Origin: Hofstenia miamia
Lineage: Eukaryota > Xenacoelomorpha > Acoela
Assembly (NCBI GenBank): GCA_004352715.1
Contig: SCFE01000075.1
Location: 1,011,094 to 1,075,093 of the forward strand
Direction of reading: 5' to 3'
DNA: 64,000 nucleotides
Below, piece after piece: positions 34,340-45,346 of the stretch. The translations under genes were made by a program, and so were the position numbers. The notes beneath the pieces were generated by a model. The model was not told where the DNA came from. It saw only the letters and a list, made by a program, of their open reading frames with translations, and did not search any database. Within the stretch, counting starts at the first letter, position 1. Every line of letters starts with the position of its first letter.

Positions 34340-34619
34340 CGTCTTGAAAAAATAGTTCTCCTTGTACTTAAAAGTAACTTTCCCAGCTCCAAGATCTGTA
34401 CCATATAAAAAGCATATATTTGAACATAGGTGATAGCCAACGCAAAAATTTTCTTCATCACAATACATTTGACACCGTTTTTCAGAAACATCAACGAATG
34501 CTTGAAAATAATCAGGTGTAGTAATCAGTGTATGATTACTAATATTGGTATGCTCAAATTTTGGAACGTATGCAGCCAAAAGCAAAATTTAGTGATAGCC
34601 AGAAACAGTAGCTGCACAT
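34340..34619 (-). CDS. First exon of a secreted PAN/Apple-domain protein, frame interrupted
   Basis: From the ATG at 34619 the minus strand reads MCSYCFWLSLNFAFGC, a hydrophobic leader that soon hits a stop. In the next frame, from about 34585 to 34340, it reads LLLAAYVPKFEH, DYFQAFVDVSEKRCQMYCDE, ENFCVGYHLCSNICFLYG and FKYKENYFFK. The Cys pattern (C-x3-C, C-x5-C-x3-C) and the aromatic entry fit a PAN/Apple domain. One base too many in the TTTT run at about 34587-34590 would explain the shift; leader and domain would then be one exon. A strong donor GTATGT follows at 34339-34334. PAN/Apple domains mediate protein or carbohydrate binding outside the cell. Either the sequence has a homopolymer error or this is a recent pseudogene. 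The exon units at 30.3-31.2 kb on the same strand may be downstream parts. Confidence 0.55.
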
Positions 34620-34919
34620 AACATGTCGGCTCTCTAATTAGAACACTTATGTAATGCAAAAACTATGATTGCTCCATAAAAACAGTTTTTCCTTATGTTT
34701 ATTTAGACATCCTGTTCTTTGATTTCGTTAAGACGTCTGGCTTTCTGATTAGAGATTATCAAGCGGAAACTATATGTATACCAACACAATTTATTCTTAC
34801 ACGTGAATGTATTTCCGCACATGTTGGATAAATAACATAAAAGAACGATCTAATACCTCGTCGTTGAAACCGGTCAGCAAAAAATATCTACCATTGGCGA
34901 GTACAGCTTTTAAGATTTG

Positions 34920-35125
34920 GGGGGGGGGGCTNNNNNNNNNNNNNNNNNNNNNNNNNNNNNNNNNNNNNNNNNNNNNNNNNNNNNNNNNNNNNNNNNNNNN
35001 NNNNNNNNNNNNNNNNNNNNNNNNNNNNNNNNNNNNNNNNNNNNNNNNNNNNNNNNNNNNNNNNNNNNNNNNNNNNNNNNNNNNNNNNNNNNNNNNNNNN
35101 NNNNNNNNNNNNNGGGGGGGGGGGC
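34920..35125. other. Assembly gap (182 N) bounded by poly-G
   Basis: Ns at 34932-35113 lie between two runs of 10-12 G followed by CT on each side, so the gap probably reflects a G-run that could not be read through. Confidence 0.9.
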
Positions 35126-35526
35126 TAAAATTAAAATGGCATTCATTATTTAGTGGGGTTGTTCATTTCCTTAAGTGGCTTTATCAAATATTTGTTTTGA
35201 ATAAGGGGTCTTCCTCTTGTCAAGACCCTTTGATTGACCTGTGTGGATTAAAGAAATATTAACTTGACATGCATACTAAACAAATTTATCCTAGCTTACC
35301 AAATTGTTGGGTTCCATAAGCTGAGTTCTTCTTAGTGTTCTAAAAATATGAAATTTAGTAAACAGACTAGTGTAAATATGGATAAATTGAAATTATAAAT
35401 AATGCATTCCTTGCGAGCAACAATGAATAAACAACACGCATTCATGTACAACAATGCGTCCTCCAGTTGCAAAATGCCACTCAAAATCTGTTTCAGAAGT
35501 TCGCATCATGGAAAAATTTCCTATTA

Positions 35527-36232
35527 TTGGGTACTTTTGAGTATCTCTCCCCCACTCAAATAATTACGAAAATTTGCTAATTTATCAATGTAATAATTAT
35601 AGACCTAACCCAAAGAAACTTCCCCAACCTTAACATTAACCCAAACCATAACCCTAACGCTAAACTAAGCAACTCACACCTTAATCCTAACCCAAACCAA
35701 ACTTATTGTTAATATTAGTAAGTTTCAATATGAATTATAAAATTATTATAATGTACTACTATTAATATGCAAATTAGTGGTTCAACTACGCGGCTTTTGT
35801 TTGTTTACAAAGCAATATAGGATATTTGGCAACGTTTATTCAATCAACACAGCGCTTTATCTCTCAATGTTTTCATGTAGTTACTTTGTTTCAAAATCTT
35901 CTTAAAGGGCTTGGCTTTGTTTACTTAATTCGAAATAAATATGTTTTCATTGAGTCCGCTTTATTATGATGAAGAACATAGTATAATGTTAGGTTTATTT
36001 TTTGTTTAAAATTAGGGTTATAGTGTAGAATTTAGCTTAAAGTTAGAGTTGTGTTTAGGGTTATATTTTGGGTTAGGGTTAGGGTTAGGGGTATTGATAG
36101 AGATAGGTTTGGAGTTAGGGTTATGGTCTGGGAAGTGATTTGGGTTAGAGTTATGGTTACGAATTATTATGTTGATAAATTAGTTTTTTCTTGAAAAATT
36201 TGAGTTTTGGGAGATGACACAAAAGTACCTAA
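35527..36232. mobile_element. Inverted-repeat non-autonomous element with telomere-like core repeats
   Basis: The left end GGGTACTTTTGAGTATCTCTC mirrors the right end AGGTACTTTTGTGTCATCTC. Further in, ACTCAAAT, CTAATTTATCAA and TAATAATTA pair in inverted order. The arms then carry degenerate CCTAACCC/AACCCTAAC on the left (35610-35705) and GGGTTAGGGTTAGG on the right (36060-36150). About 290 bp of AT-rich spacer lies between. Exact termini and TSD (perhaps ATT) are uncertain by a few bases. The symmetry shows the telomere-like motif is part of the element. Confidence 0.65.
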
Positions 36233-36347
36233 TATTGATAGTAGGCATTTCCTTCAACCCTTTGTTGGGTTTGTGTTAGTTTAAACTCTATCAATATAAA
36301 AGTTTGCTCTTGCTACATTTGAGACATTGCTCTGGTGCTTAAATCAT

Positions 36348-36460
36348 ATTTTTGCCACCAGTTAGCCACTGGTGGTCCACTGGCGTACAGGCGGCCAAAT
36401 CCACCGGTGGCCCACCACTTCTGCCACTGGTGGTCCACCAGTGGTTGGCTACGTGGGCGT
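36348..36460. repeat. GC-rich cluster of CCACYGGTGG palindromes
   Basis: The motifs CCACTGGTGG, CCACCGGTGG and CCACCAGTGG recur about five times in 110 bp, spaced by GTCCAC-like links. This is a sharp GC island in AT-rich DNA. It is self-complementary and could fold. No gene is associated. Confidence 0.6.
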
Positions 36461-37322
36461 ATATTACAGATATAATGAATTTGGTCAAATTTTCAAGCCA
36501 CTGTCTCATCCAAGCATAATATGAAATTAAAAAACCCTTGAATATTGACAAATCAATGGGAAATGTGCTCCATTGTTAATGTTTGATCAAAATGATTCAT
36601 ATGCATGAAGTTTCACTTAGCACGCGAATTGAAGATGAAGATGAAAAAAGAAACCAATTTCTAATCCAGTGGTGCTTTCAGATTTTAGATATCTTTATTA
36701 TTTAGTTAGATATATGTGTTTAAAAAGGTTGATAAGAACCATTACAAATTCTAAAGATTTCTAGGGTATTTAAGATTAATGGAATGATTAATATTACCTT
36801 GAATTGTATTTAACATGCTATGCTGAAATTCAAAAACTTCACTAAACAAAAGTTCCAGAAAATGGGACTGGCAAATACTACATTAAGGAAATTAAAAATA
36901 CGATGAAAATAGAACGCATTTATGACAAGCTACTGTTTGAAAGGATTCTACATAGTGTAATGTTTTTAATCTCACTGAAGCATAAAGAAAAATGTCATAT
37001 CAGCAATCAGAAAGTGGAAAAACATCTTAGCCCTCAAATACATGTTTAAGAGTTTGGAAATTATTCGAATTGCTCAAGAAAACATGAGGCATCGTGCAAA
37101 GAATTTGTTTCAACAGCGATTAAAAAATATTCAAAATATATGCATAGTATTAATTACGAAAAGAAGCCGTGTTTCACCAATGTTTCCTGTGGTTTCAGAA
37201 ACTTGAGGGATCGAAATAATTTGGCCAATCTTCTACCAATGTATCTTTGCAAGTAATCAGTTTACTCATAATAAAACAATCCCCTTTATTTCCTGTACTA
37301 TGATACATAGTAAATATATATA

Positions 37323-38520
37323 TTAAAAAACGTGATTTACGAATTTTTTTGGGTATAAACCATCAATAAGAAGTTTTACAGCACATTGAATGAAAGATTT
37401 CTTGTATCTTGTTGTTCTGATCGAACATTCTCGGAATTCACTACGAGTAGTATCAGTACTTCTATACCTCATTAGAGAACTATGTAGCGTATGACGATAA
37501 TTAAGTTGTATTTTCTTCACTATCTTAACAAATTGTTTCTTATAGCTATTTTCAATAAGGACTATCATATTTTCATTAGAAGTGTTTTGAATGACAATGA
37601 CAAATAACTTAACGGTAACGGCTTCCTCAGCTGGGACTTTTGCTTTTGCCTCAGTGACGATCCAAACACTGCGGCACAAAACATATAATGAAGAACGATG
37701 TTCTAAAGAAAACACTTTCACGTGTTGAGTCTAGAAAGCGACACACATAAGATATTCTTTGTATAACAAAGTTTAGACATTGTGCTAATTTCTTTACATG
37801 ACTCTTCCAGCATAAAATGTTATCTATTATCACACCCAAATACTTGATTTCTGATGTAACTGGAATAGACTTCCCATTAACGGCAAGAAAAATCAATTCA
37901 CAATCTTCAAGATAAGAAACCTTAAAATATGATTTCTTTGCATTTTCTTGGATTCAAGTAGAGATTCATGTTATCCGAATAGGTTTCAACGTATTTAATT
38001 TCATTTTGATTACAATCAGTTTTCCTTGCATGTAATTACTTTAATAATATTAGTGTCATCCGCATATTTATTTATTTGGACCTTATCATTGCGCAAGCCA
38101 TCCGTACACATTGTTAAGAGTCGTCCGCTTAGAGGTGTACATTGAGGTACCCCAACGAGTAATTCGCATTTTTTCGAACGTATTTTACCAACATTCACCA
38201 GTTGTTGATAATCAGTCAAATAATTTTTGATCCAGTAAACAATCCATTTCATTTCATCATCAATAGAATTTGCAAGATTGTTTAAGTTTTATTATGCATT
38301 AGAGAATTAAAGGCAGTAGTGTAATCTAGAAAACACGACCTAACAATGCAGTTTTTGGTTGTCTAAATAAGAAAATACTTCATGTATGAGATATAATCAC
38401 TTGCAGAATATCCATGTTATATGCAAATTGCCTTGGATCACTGTTATTATTAAAAGCTCTTGCAAGAAAATTTAGAGCAACTCTATTCTAACATCTGGCG
38501 GAGATAGGAAAAACTAATTG
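37323..38520 (-). pseudogene. CR1/L2-like LINE reverse-transcriptase relic
   Basis: Downward on the minus strand: LARAFNNNSDPRQFAYNM (about 38470-38415), VRSCFLDYTTAFNSLMHNKT (about 38345-38285, with the first catalytic Asp), WIKNYLTDYQQLVNVG, GVPQCTPLSGRLLTM and INKYADDTNII (38016-38252, active-site YADD). Then come SEIKYLGVIIDNILCW (37651-37896) and the C-terminal region SYKKQFVKIV, YRSTDTTRSEF and KKSFIQCAVKLLIDGL (37323-37721). The signature FLDYTxAFN with GVPQxTPLS fits CR1/L2-type elements. Frameshifts and stops divide it into at least four frames. Its upstream side adjoins a tandem array built from a related LINE segment. Confidence 0.8.
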
Positions 38521-38579
38521 ACAATACCAGACCATATAAATTGTGGAAGTATATATTTTTTACAGGTTAAAATCTTGCT

Positions 38580-39654
38580 ACTAACAAACCCAATAAATTC
38601 GTAAGTCTTTAAGTAATAAAATCAATTTTCTTGACATTTTCAATTTTTAATGTGCTATTCCAGTTCAACTTGGTATCTATACAAAGACCCAGGTATCTAA
38701 CATATGTCTGTTATAGAATGATGCCATTTTCAACTAAAAGTTGTTCTTCAGATATTCTCAACAATTTGTCATTCTACGTCTTAGATAAGAAGTCATTTCT
38801 GCAGAATTAGTTGATTTTACATGTCATTGGAGCATAAAATTAATTTTTAGCCATTTCAATTTTTAATATGTGCTTTTTCCAATATAATTTACTATCTATA
38901 TACTATGAATGATGTATCTAACAAGTGTCTGTTGTGGAACAATGCTGTTTTGAATTACAAGCTCTTCTTTAATAATTCTTAATAATTTGTTATCTTAGAA
39001 AAAACTCATTTCTGCGGACTAAGTTGAGTTGATATGTAGACTCATGTCGCTTAAAAAAAATAAAATTGATTTTCTTAAATATTTCAATTCTTAATATATG
39101 CTTTTTCCAGTTTAACTTGCTATCTATAGGAAAACCCAGGATCCTAACAACTTTCTACATTGGAACAATGCTGAATTGAGCTACAAGTTTTTCTTAAATA
39201 TATATATATATAATGAATGATGCATCTAACAAATGTCTATTGTGGAACATTGCTATCATGAAAATAAGTTTTTCTTAAATATTTCTAAACAATTTGCCAT
39301 CCTTTATGTCTCTGAGAGAAAAACTCTCTTCTGTAGAATTAGTGGAGTTGATATATAGATTTTGTCATTAGAGAAAAAATTAATTTTCTTCCCAATTCAA
39401 TTTTTAAGATAGAGTTTTCCAATTAATTTTGCTATCTATACACAGAGACAAAAATCCACACTATGCCTGTTGTGGAATTATGCTGTTTTGAACCACAAGT
39501 TTTTCTTGACAATATATCAAGCTTTATACATCTTAGATGAAAAGTCATTTCTGCAGACTTAGTCAAGTTGATATGAAGATTCTTGTCATTGTAGAAAAAA
39601 TTTTGTTTTCTCAAACATTTCAATTTTTAATATGTAGTTTTTTCCAGTACAACT

Positions 39655-39694
<40 letters not shown>

Positions 39695-41580
39695 TATGAC
39701 TGATGTATTTACCAAATGTCTGTTGTGGAACAATGTTAGCTTGAACTTCACATTTTTCATGAATAATTCTTAACAATTTTTCATTCTTTATTCCTCTTAT
39801 ATAAAAACACATTTCTGCAGGTTTAGCTAAAATTATAAGTAGATTTTTGTCATTTAAAAATATAAACTATTTTATTAGACATTTCAATTCCTTATATGTA
39901 CATTTTCCAGTTCAACTAGCTATCTATAAAAAGACAGAGGTATATAACCAATGCTTGCTTTGGAATGATGCTAATTTGAACATTAAGGTTTTCTTCAATA
40001 ATTCCTAAAAATTTGTCATCCACAATACCTCTTAGATAAAAACTCATTTCTACAACTTAGTTGATTTGATATGCAGATTCTTGTCATAGAGAATAAAATA
40101 AATTTTCTTAACACATAGACTGCCACCCTCCAATCACAAGATTATCTCTACAGGCGATACCTATATATGTAAGTAAGTAAACAATCATCATAGGTTTACA
40201 CCATAATAAGTTTGATACCTACATGTGTGGTGTTTACATCATTATAAAGAATAAAAAAGCACACATGTAAATATTAAAGCTTTGAGATGAATGTTACCTG
40301 CAAAATTATTAGGATTACAAAACACACAATGAAGCATAATGAAATGCAGCATAAAATCACAGATCAGAACAATTATTCTGGAGAAAAACTAAGAAGACAT
40401 GTAAACAATGTCAAATTGAAAAGAGCAGTAAAATGGGAAGAGTTAGCAAGAAAAAATTTAAATAAACTATTGCCCAGATTGTTCTGATAAACCTCAACTA
40501 TGAAAGCAATGTTTTAAAGCTTTTTTGTTACCATTTATTAATCATAATTTATATAATGAATATACTATTTTAAATTTATATCTTTTGGATGAATTATATT
40601 TTCTTAAGCACATTTAATCATATGCAAATAGCAAAGAAGAATCACCAATTTGGGTGACATGGCCGGATCAGCAAATTTAAATGTCACTCATATTGGGTGA
40701 CATGGCAGTCAACATGTTAACCATTTCAAATTTCAATATTTACTTTTTCAGGTTCAGCTTGCTATCTATATATTATGACAAATGTATCAAACAAATGCCT
40801 GTTGTGAAGCAATGCTATGTTGAATTACAAGTTTTTCTTGAATAATTCTTGACAATTTTTTGTTGTTTACACCTCCTAAATAAAAAATAGTTTCCACAGA
40901 CTTAATGAAGTTGATATGTAGATTCTTGTCATTGAAGAATGAATTTCATTCTCTTAGCCATTTCAATTTTTAGTATTTATTTTTTTATGTTCAATTTGCA
41001 AACCATATATTGTGACTGATGTATCTAACAAATTTCTGTTGAGGAACAATTCTGTCTTGAGCTACAAATTTTTCTTGAACAATTCTTATCAAATTCATTC
41101 TTTATAACTCTTAGATAAAGACTAATTTTACAGTGTTAATCAATTATATATGTAGATTTTTGTCATTTGAGAATAAATGTTTTTTCTGAAGCATTTCAAT
41201 TCTTACTATATACTTTTTTCAGTTCAACTTGCTATCTATGCAAAGACCCAAATATTTAACAAATGTCTATTGTGGAACAATGCTGGCTTGAACTACAAGT
41301 CCTTCTTAAATTAATTCTTAACAATTTGTCATTCTTCATACCTCTTAGACAAAAACTGATTTCTTAGGACTTAGTGAAATTGATATGTAGGTTCTTGTCA
41401 TTGGAGAACAAAATTTTTAATATGGAGTTTTACAGTTAAATTTGGTATCTATATATTATGACCAATGCATCTAGCAAATGTCTATTATGGAATGGTTCGC
41501 TCTTGAACTACAAGTTTTTCTTGAATAATTCTTAGCACTTTGTCATGTTGATGTGTAGATTCTCTTCATTGAAAAGCTAA
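38580..41580 (-). repeat. Tandem array of about 230-bp units derived from a LINE reverse-transcriptase segment
   Basis: About eleven diverged units follow head to tail. Using the landmark GCTATCTATA (or a variant), units fall near 38672, 38892, 39120, 39205 (truncated), 39429, 39655, 39915, 40755, 40998, 41228 and 41443. This is a spacing of about 215-260 bp once the 605-bp insertion at 40112-40716 is removed. Each unit also has TTGTGGAACAATGCT, ACAAGTTTTTCTTGAATAAT, CTTAGATAAAAACTCATTTC and TTTCAATTTTTAATATG. On the minus strand the units translate to LINE-like protein, for example YVRYLGLCIDTKLNW near 38690-38650 and FVKYLGLCIDSKL near 41255-41220, preceded by NSAEM and KLLRI pieces. This is the YLGxxID region that follows the YADD box. 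Stops and shifts are frequent, so it is non-coding now. Confidence 0.85.
40112..40716. mobile_element. piggyBac-type non-autonomous element with TTAA duplication (605 bp)
   Basis: The element lies inside one unit of the tandem array. TTAA stands at both edges (40108-40111 and 40717-40720), and deleting the insert plus one TTAA restores the unit sequence TTTTCTTAA followed by CATTTC as in sister units. The inverted ends are CACATAGACTGCCACCC on the left and CATGTTGACTGCCATGTC on the right (reverse-complemented). TGGGTGACATGG motifs repeat near the right end. An internal 66-codon frame (40287-40487, Lys/Arg-rich) resembles nothing I know. TTAA-specific insertion is the hallmark of piggyBac. Confidence 0.85.
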
Positions 41581-41999
41581 AAACCTAATTGATAGAAGCT
41601 GATATTCTTTATAATCCTGAAGTGGTTTAGATTTTGAGACAGCTTCCTATAAAATGCATGCATCATTACTATGCTTGCATAACACTAGAAAAATGCTTTA
41701 CAAAGTATTTGTGAGAACACAAACAATTGTTGTAGAAGTTTGGGAGCGGTGGAAGTAATTTTAATCTAGCTTAATTTGAATTATTAACATCCCTCCTCTA
41801 TTTGAGGAGAATATTTTGAAACTAATTGAATGAACAGTTGTCTTGTCATAGTGGATATTCATTGTGTTTGTTCATTGATTACATGTGCCAAGTTCAGTTC
41901 AAAATTATTTTTAATATATATTCATTTTAATAAAAAATACAATGAGGTCTGGAAATTTTCATTATATTTTATATTTAGGCATAATAGAGATATATTTGA

Positions 42000-42225
42000 A
42001 AGATTTCGAAGAAAATGATGTCTCTTCCTTATTCCTAAAAAGCAAATAACAATTTTAAGGTTTGCAAAGGTCTCTCTAGTTTGATTGTCTTTATGCAAAG
42101 CAGTTAGAAAAATATGGAATTAATCTATATGTGTTGAGTAAGCTGAAAAGGAAATGTATGGCAGATATTATGTCTTTATCCTTCAATAAAAGAAGCAAAT
42201 TTGAGAATGGCTCAACTTCGCTAAA
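42000..42225 (+). pseudogene. Possible piggyBac transposase fragment left of the LINE
   Basis: A plus-strand frame at about 42097-42165 reads AKQLEKYGINLYVLSK, which resembles the KPxKYGIKxWxL block of piggyBac transposases. The match is short and the flanking frames are broken. The idea is favoured because a clearer piggyBac fragment in the same orientation lies directly on the far side of the LINE at 45.4-45.8 kb. Confidence 0.3.
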
Positions 42226-42459
42226 ATTTTTTTTTTCTTAAGTAGCTTTTATTCTGTTTATCCTTGTACATTCACTGTACTTACAGTCTGTAAATATTAT
42301 TTATAAAATATATACAAATAGTGTACATAATATATACAAACATATTTACAAAACTGATATCTACAGAAATGTACAAATAAAATAAACAAAGCTAAAACAA
42401 TAATTAAAATAAACAAAAACAAAAAATAAGTTAAAAATAGGAAACAAAAATGACATATT

Positions 42460-43960
42460 CTAATAATTTCGCCATATATTCAGTTTGTTCGAATATCCTA
42501 ATTTGAATTGGTTGGCAAGCAGGTTTTGTTTTAATAATTTTTTAAATATTTTTAAGTTAGGTGCGTTACGTATATTAGAATCTAGTTTGTTCCATAGGCT
42601 ACTGGTGTTGGTTGTAAACGAATCTTTCCAATATTTATTTTTAATTTGATAGTTATTAATGCATTTATTTGCTCTTTTGTTATAGCTGAGATATTTGTCA
42701 CCATTACAATTTCCTTTCACACACTTGTACATTTGAATCAGACTGGAATATATCGTGATGAACGTGGGTGAAAGTATTGATTCTTTGTTTACGTAGTCAC
42801 CAACTTCATGTTTGCTAATATCAAACATTGTGCATATACACCAGTTAAACATCCTATTTAGTCGTCCCTTCTGTGCAATACTTAAGCTATTCAATAGTAT
42901 GCATGCATATCTGTAGTGACTCAACACAAACGCGTCAACAACTGTTTTGCCCCTAGTTATCTGTTTAATTTGTTTTAGGTATTGTATGCCAGCTGCCATC
43001 TTTTTAATCTTCCTTCGAACAAACTTATCAAACTTCAAGCGCGTGTCTATGTCTACCCCTAAATATGTAACAGAATCAGTTGGTTTGATTATTGGTGCAT
43101 CTTTAGATAGTTGGATCTGTACATTCTTTACTAGTGGCTTGTTATGGTTATTTGCGAATACGATAAATTGTGTTTTGGATGTATTGACTGTTAACTTATT
43201 CTGTCTGAAGAAATTCATTATGCTGTCTAAGTCTATCTGAAGATGTTTTGTTGAAATTATTGGACTGCTGTGATTACTTATGATGCATATGTCATCAGCA
43301 TACTGGATTAATTGGCTGTGTTTTATGAACTGTGAAACATCATTTATATATAAGTTAAATATTATCGGACCTAGTACAGTTCCTTGGGGTACTCCGATAT
43401 TTCTTATACAGTAGTCGGAAAAGATGTTATTAATTTTGACGCGCTGCTCTCTATTACTCAAAAAACTATTTATAAATATTCGTGAATCTTTATCAAATCC
43501 ATAGTTTGATAATTTATTATCCAGTATTTTGAAATCTAAGCTGTCAAAAGCTTTACTAAGGTCCAATAAAGCTACGCTGCTACTAACATTTTTGTTAAGA
43601 TTGTAACGAATACTTTCAGTTAGGGTAAGAAGTGCGTCAGTGGTGCTTAATCCATCTCTAAATCCAAACTGCATAGGTGAAAGAATGTTATAATTTTTTA
43701 GGTACGCATTGATTTGAGAGCAAAGTATCTTTTCAAAAATTTTTGATACTGGATTAGTTACTGCTATTGGTCTGTAATTTAAACAGTCAGAATGATCACC
43801 TTTTTTATATACTGGTGTTATGTCAGCTCTTTTTAGGCTTATAGGAAATGTTGATGTCCGAATGGAGAAGTTAAAGACAAATAGCAAATATTCGTCGAAG
43901 TGCCTGATAAATTTCTTGTAGATAAATACTGGGATTCCACAGCTGCCATTAGAGATAATT
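42460..43960 (-). CDS. LINE ORF2, reverse transcriptase and C-terminal part (frame-broken at its 5' side)
   Basis: The frame is open from about 43978 down to the stop at 42460. Counted from the Met at 43887 (475 codons), it shows ADITPVYKKGD (21-31), NYRPIAVTNPVSKIFEKI (37-54), FGFRDGLSTTDALL (74-87), ALLDLSKAFDSLD with the catalytic Asp at 109, GVPQGTVLGPIIFNLYIND (165-183), QYADDICII with the YADD box at 196-199, then a thumb region with VTYLGVDIDTRLKF and a tail with WKDSFTTNTSSLWNKL. All catalytic residues are present and no stop occurs in 475 codons. The enzyme primes reverse transcription at a nicked target. It is split from the endonuclease by two shifts at about 43.93 and 44.03 kb. 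Confidence 0.9.
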
Positions 43961-43972
43961 CGTCTAGATTTT

Positions 43973-45346
43973 TTAAGGTTTTTTCAAGTTCAATTTTGTT
44001 AATAAAATTAAAACTAAATGTGCTATCGGTTTTTCTATTTTCCTTTCGTATGAAACATGCTCACCTTTGTATGATCCCACATTTTGAAAAGTGGAATTCA
44101 TATAATTAGCTATTGACTTAGAGTTGCATACTGAGTTTCCATTCACATTAATTTCTTGTATGTCGCAAATCATGTTTTTTTCCTTATTTAAAAACCGGTT
44201 AATAAATTTCCATTTGGTTTTAGCTTGTGTTATCTTATCGTACATGATCCTTGACTGTAGTGCTTTGTCTTTGCGCTTTAGTTTGGAAATTTTCATTTTA
44301 ATGTTCTTGTATGAGCCGAGATTCACAGATGAACTGTTTCTACAAAGTTCTTCCCAAGCTTTCTTCCTTTCGAGTTCTAGTGTTTCAATATGTCTATTTC
44401 TAATTTTATTAGGGCTGTCGATCTTAATAAACTTCCATTTGTATGGTGCAACCTGGTTTAAGCACCAATTTAGCTGACTTAAAATGAAACTCATCCTTTT
44501 GTTTGAATCGCACATAGTGTAGAGAATTTCCCAAGGAACGTTTTTTAGCAGCTCAATGAAATGTTCATCATTAAAATTTTTGAAACTGCGACAGAGTATC
44601 CTCTTTCGTTTATTAATGGAAGCTAACTCAGCTGTTGTGTACAGTACAAGGTTATGATCGGAGAATGAATTAAACATCCACGTAGCAAAGTTATAACTGT
44701 CTATGTCTGTGATGAGATAATCAATTAGAGCTTTTTCTCTTGTTCTTGTGTTCTTATTTATAATATTTAGGTGTAGTTCATCACACATTTCGTCTATATA
44801 AGATGATTCTTTTCTGACTAAATAATCAATATTGTAATCACCGAGCAGCATAGTCTTCTTATCTTTACACATAGCATTTTGCGTTTCAAGTATTTTATAC
44901 TCAATGAATTCTTTAGCATATTGTTTATTTGGGGAGTAACTTAAATTAATCATCGTTGACAATTTTGACCTATTTGTACTTCGAATTTCCACCCACAGTG
45001 TCTCAAAGAATTCATGTTCTTGCTCTAATTCCTGGTGTCTTAATGGTCTCATATAATTTGGTATTAACAGCATTAGACCACCTCCTCTACTTTCTCTATT
45101 TTTACAGAACGATTTAAATTTCTTTGTATTAAAATTATATAGGTTTTCAGGAGTGCTACTTTTAATCCAAGTTTCAGTGAAGGCATAAATTGCATCGTCT
45201 CCGACAGATTCATATATCTCTAATAAATCAACTTGGTGTGCAGGGATGCTTCTAGCATTTAAGTAGACTATTTTAACTTTCTTACGAAATTGTTTTACTA
45301 CTGTGCTTAATTCACTAAATGCTCTAAAGTTTGCCTTAAATTTTTT
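43973..45346 (-). CDS. LINE ORF2, apurinic-type endonuclease and linker part
   Basis: The frame is open from 45346, just after a stop at 45348-45350, to 43973. KIVYLNARSIPAHQVDLL is the endonuclease entry (N-A-R-S block), AFTETWI the catalytic ET-W block, RGGGLMLLI the conserved glycine loop, LLGDYNIDYL the GD-x-N block, and FSDHNLVLY the SDH block. A basic linker (KRKRILCRSF, RKKAWEELCR) and KWKFINRFLNKEKN then lead towards the RT. All the usual catalytic blocks are intact. The last residues before the stop (after ERKIEK) are out of frame. The true frame continues one base over as STFSFNFINKIELEKTL, then shifts again into the RT frame. No ORF1 precedes it. Confidence 0.85.
   Translation of the reverse strand, partial: KKFKANFRAFSELSTVVKQFRKKVKIVYLNARSIPAHQVDLLEIYESVGDDAIYAFTETWIKSSTPENLYNFNTKKFKSFCKNRESRGGGLMLLIPNYMRPLRHQELEQEHEFFETLWVEIRSTNRSKLSTMINLSYSPNKQYAKEFIEYKILETQNAMCKDKKTMLLGDYNIDYLVRKESSYIDEMCDELHLNIINKNTRTREKALIDYLITDIDSYNFATWMFNSFSDHNLVLYTTAELASINKRKRILCRSFKNFNDEHFIELLKNVPWEILYTMCDSNKRMSFILSQLNWCLNQVAPYKWKFIKIDSPNKIRNRHIETLELERKKAWEELCRNSSSVNLGSYKNIKMKISKLKRKDKALQSRIMYDKITQAKTKWKFINRFLNKEKNMICDIQEINVNGNSVCNSKSIANYMNSTFQNVGSYKGEHVSYERKIEKPIAHLVLILLTKLNLKKP

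Noticed and set aside
36060-36095. Interstitial telomere or chromosome-fusion scar
   Set aside because: A matching inverted TAACCC-like arm and shared termini show that it belongs to an inverted-repeat element.
38580-41580. CRISPR-like or minisatellite array
   Set aside because: The units are diverged throughout without alternating repeats and spacers, and they translate to LINE protein; this is a TE-derived tandem repeat in animal DNA.
42947-43240. Plus-strand open frames over the LINE
   Set aside because: Antisense shadows of the reverse-transcriptase frame.
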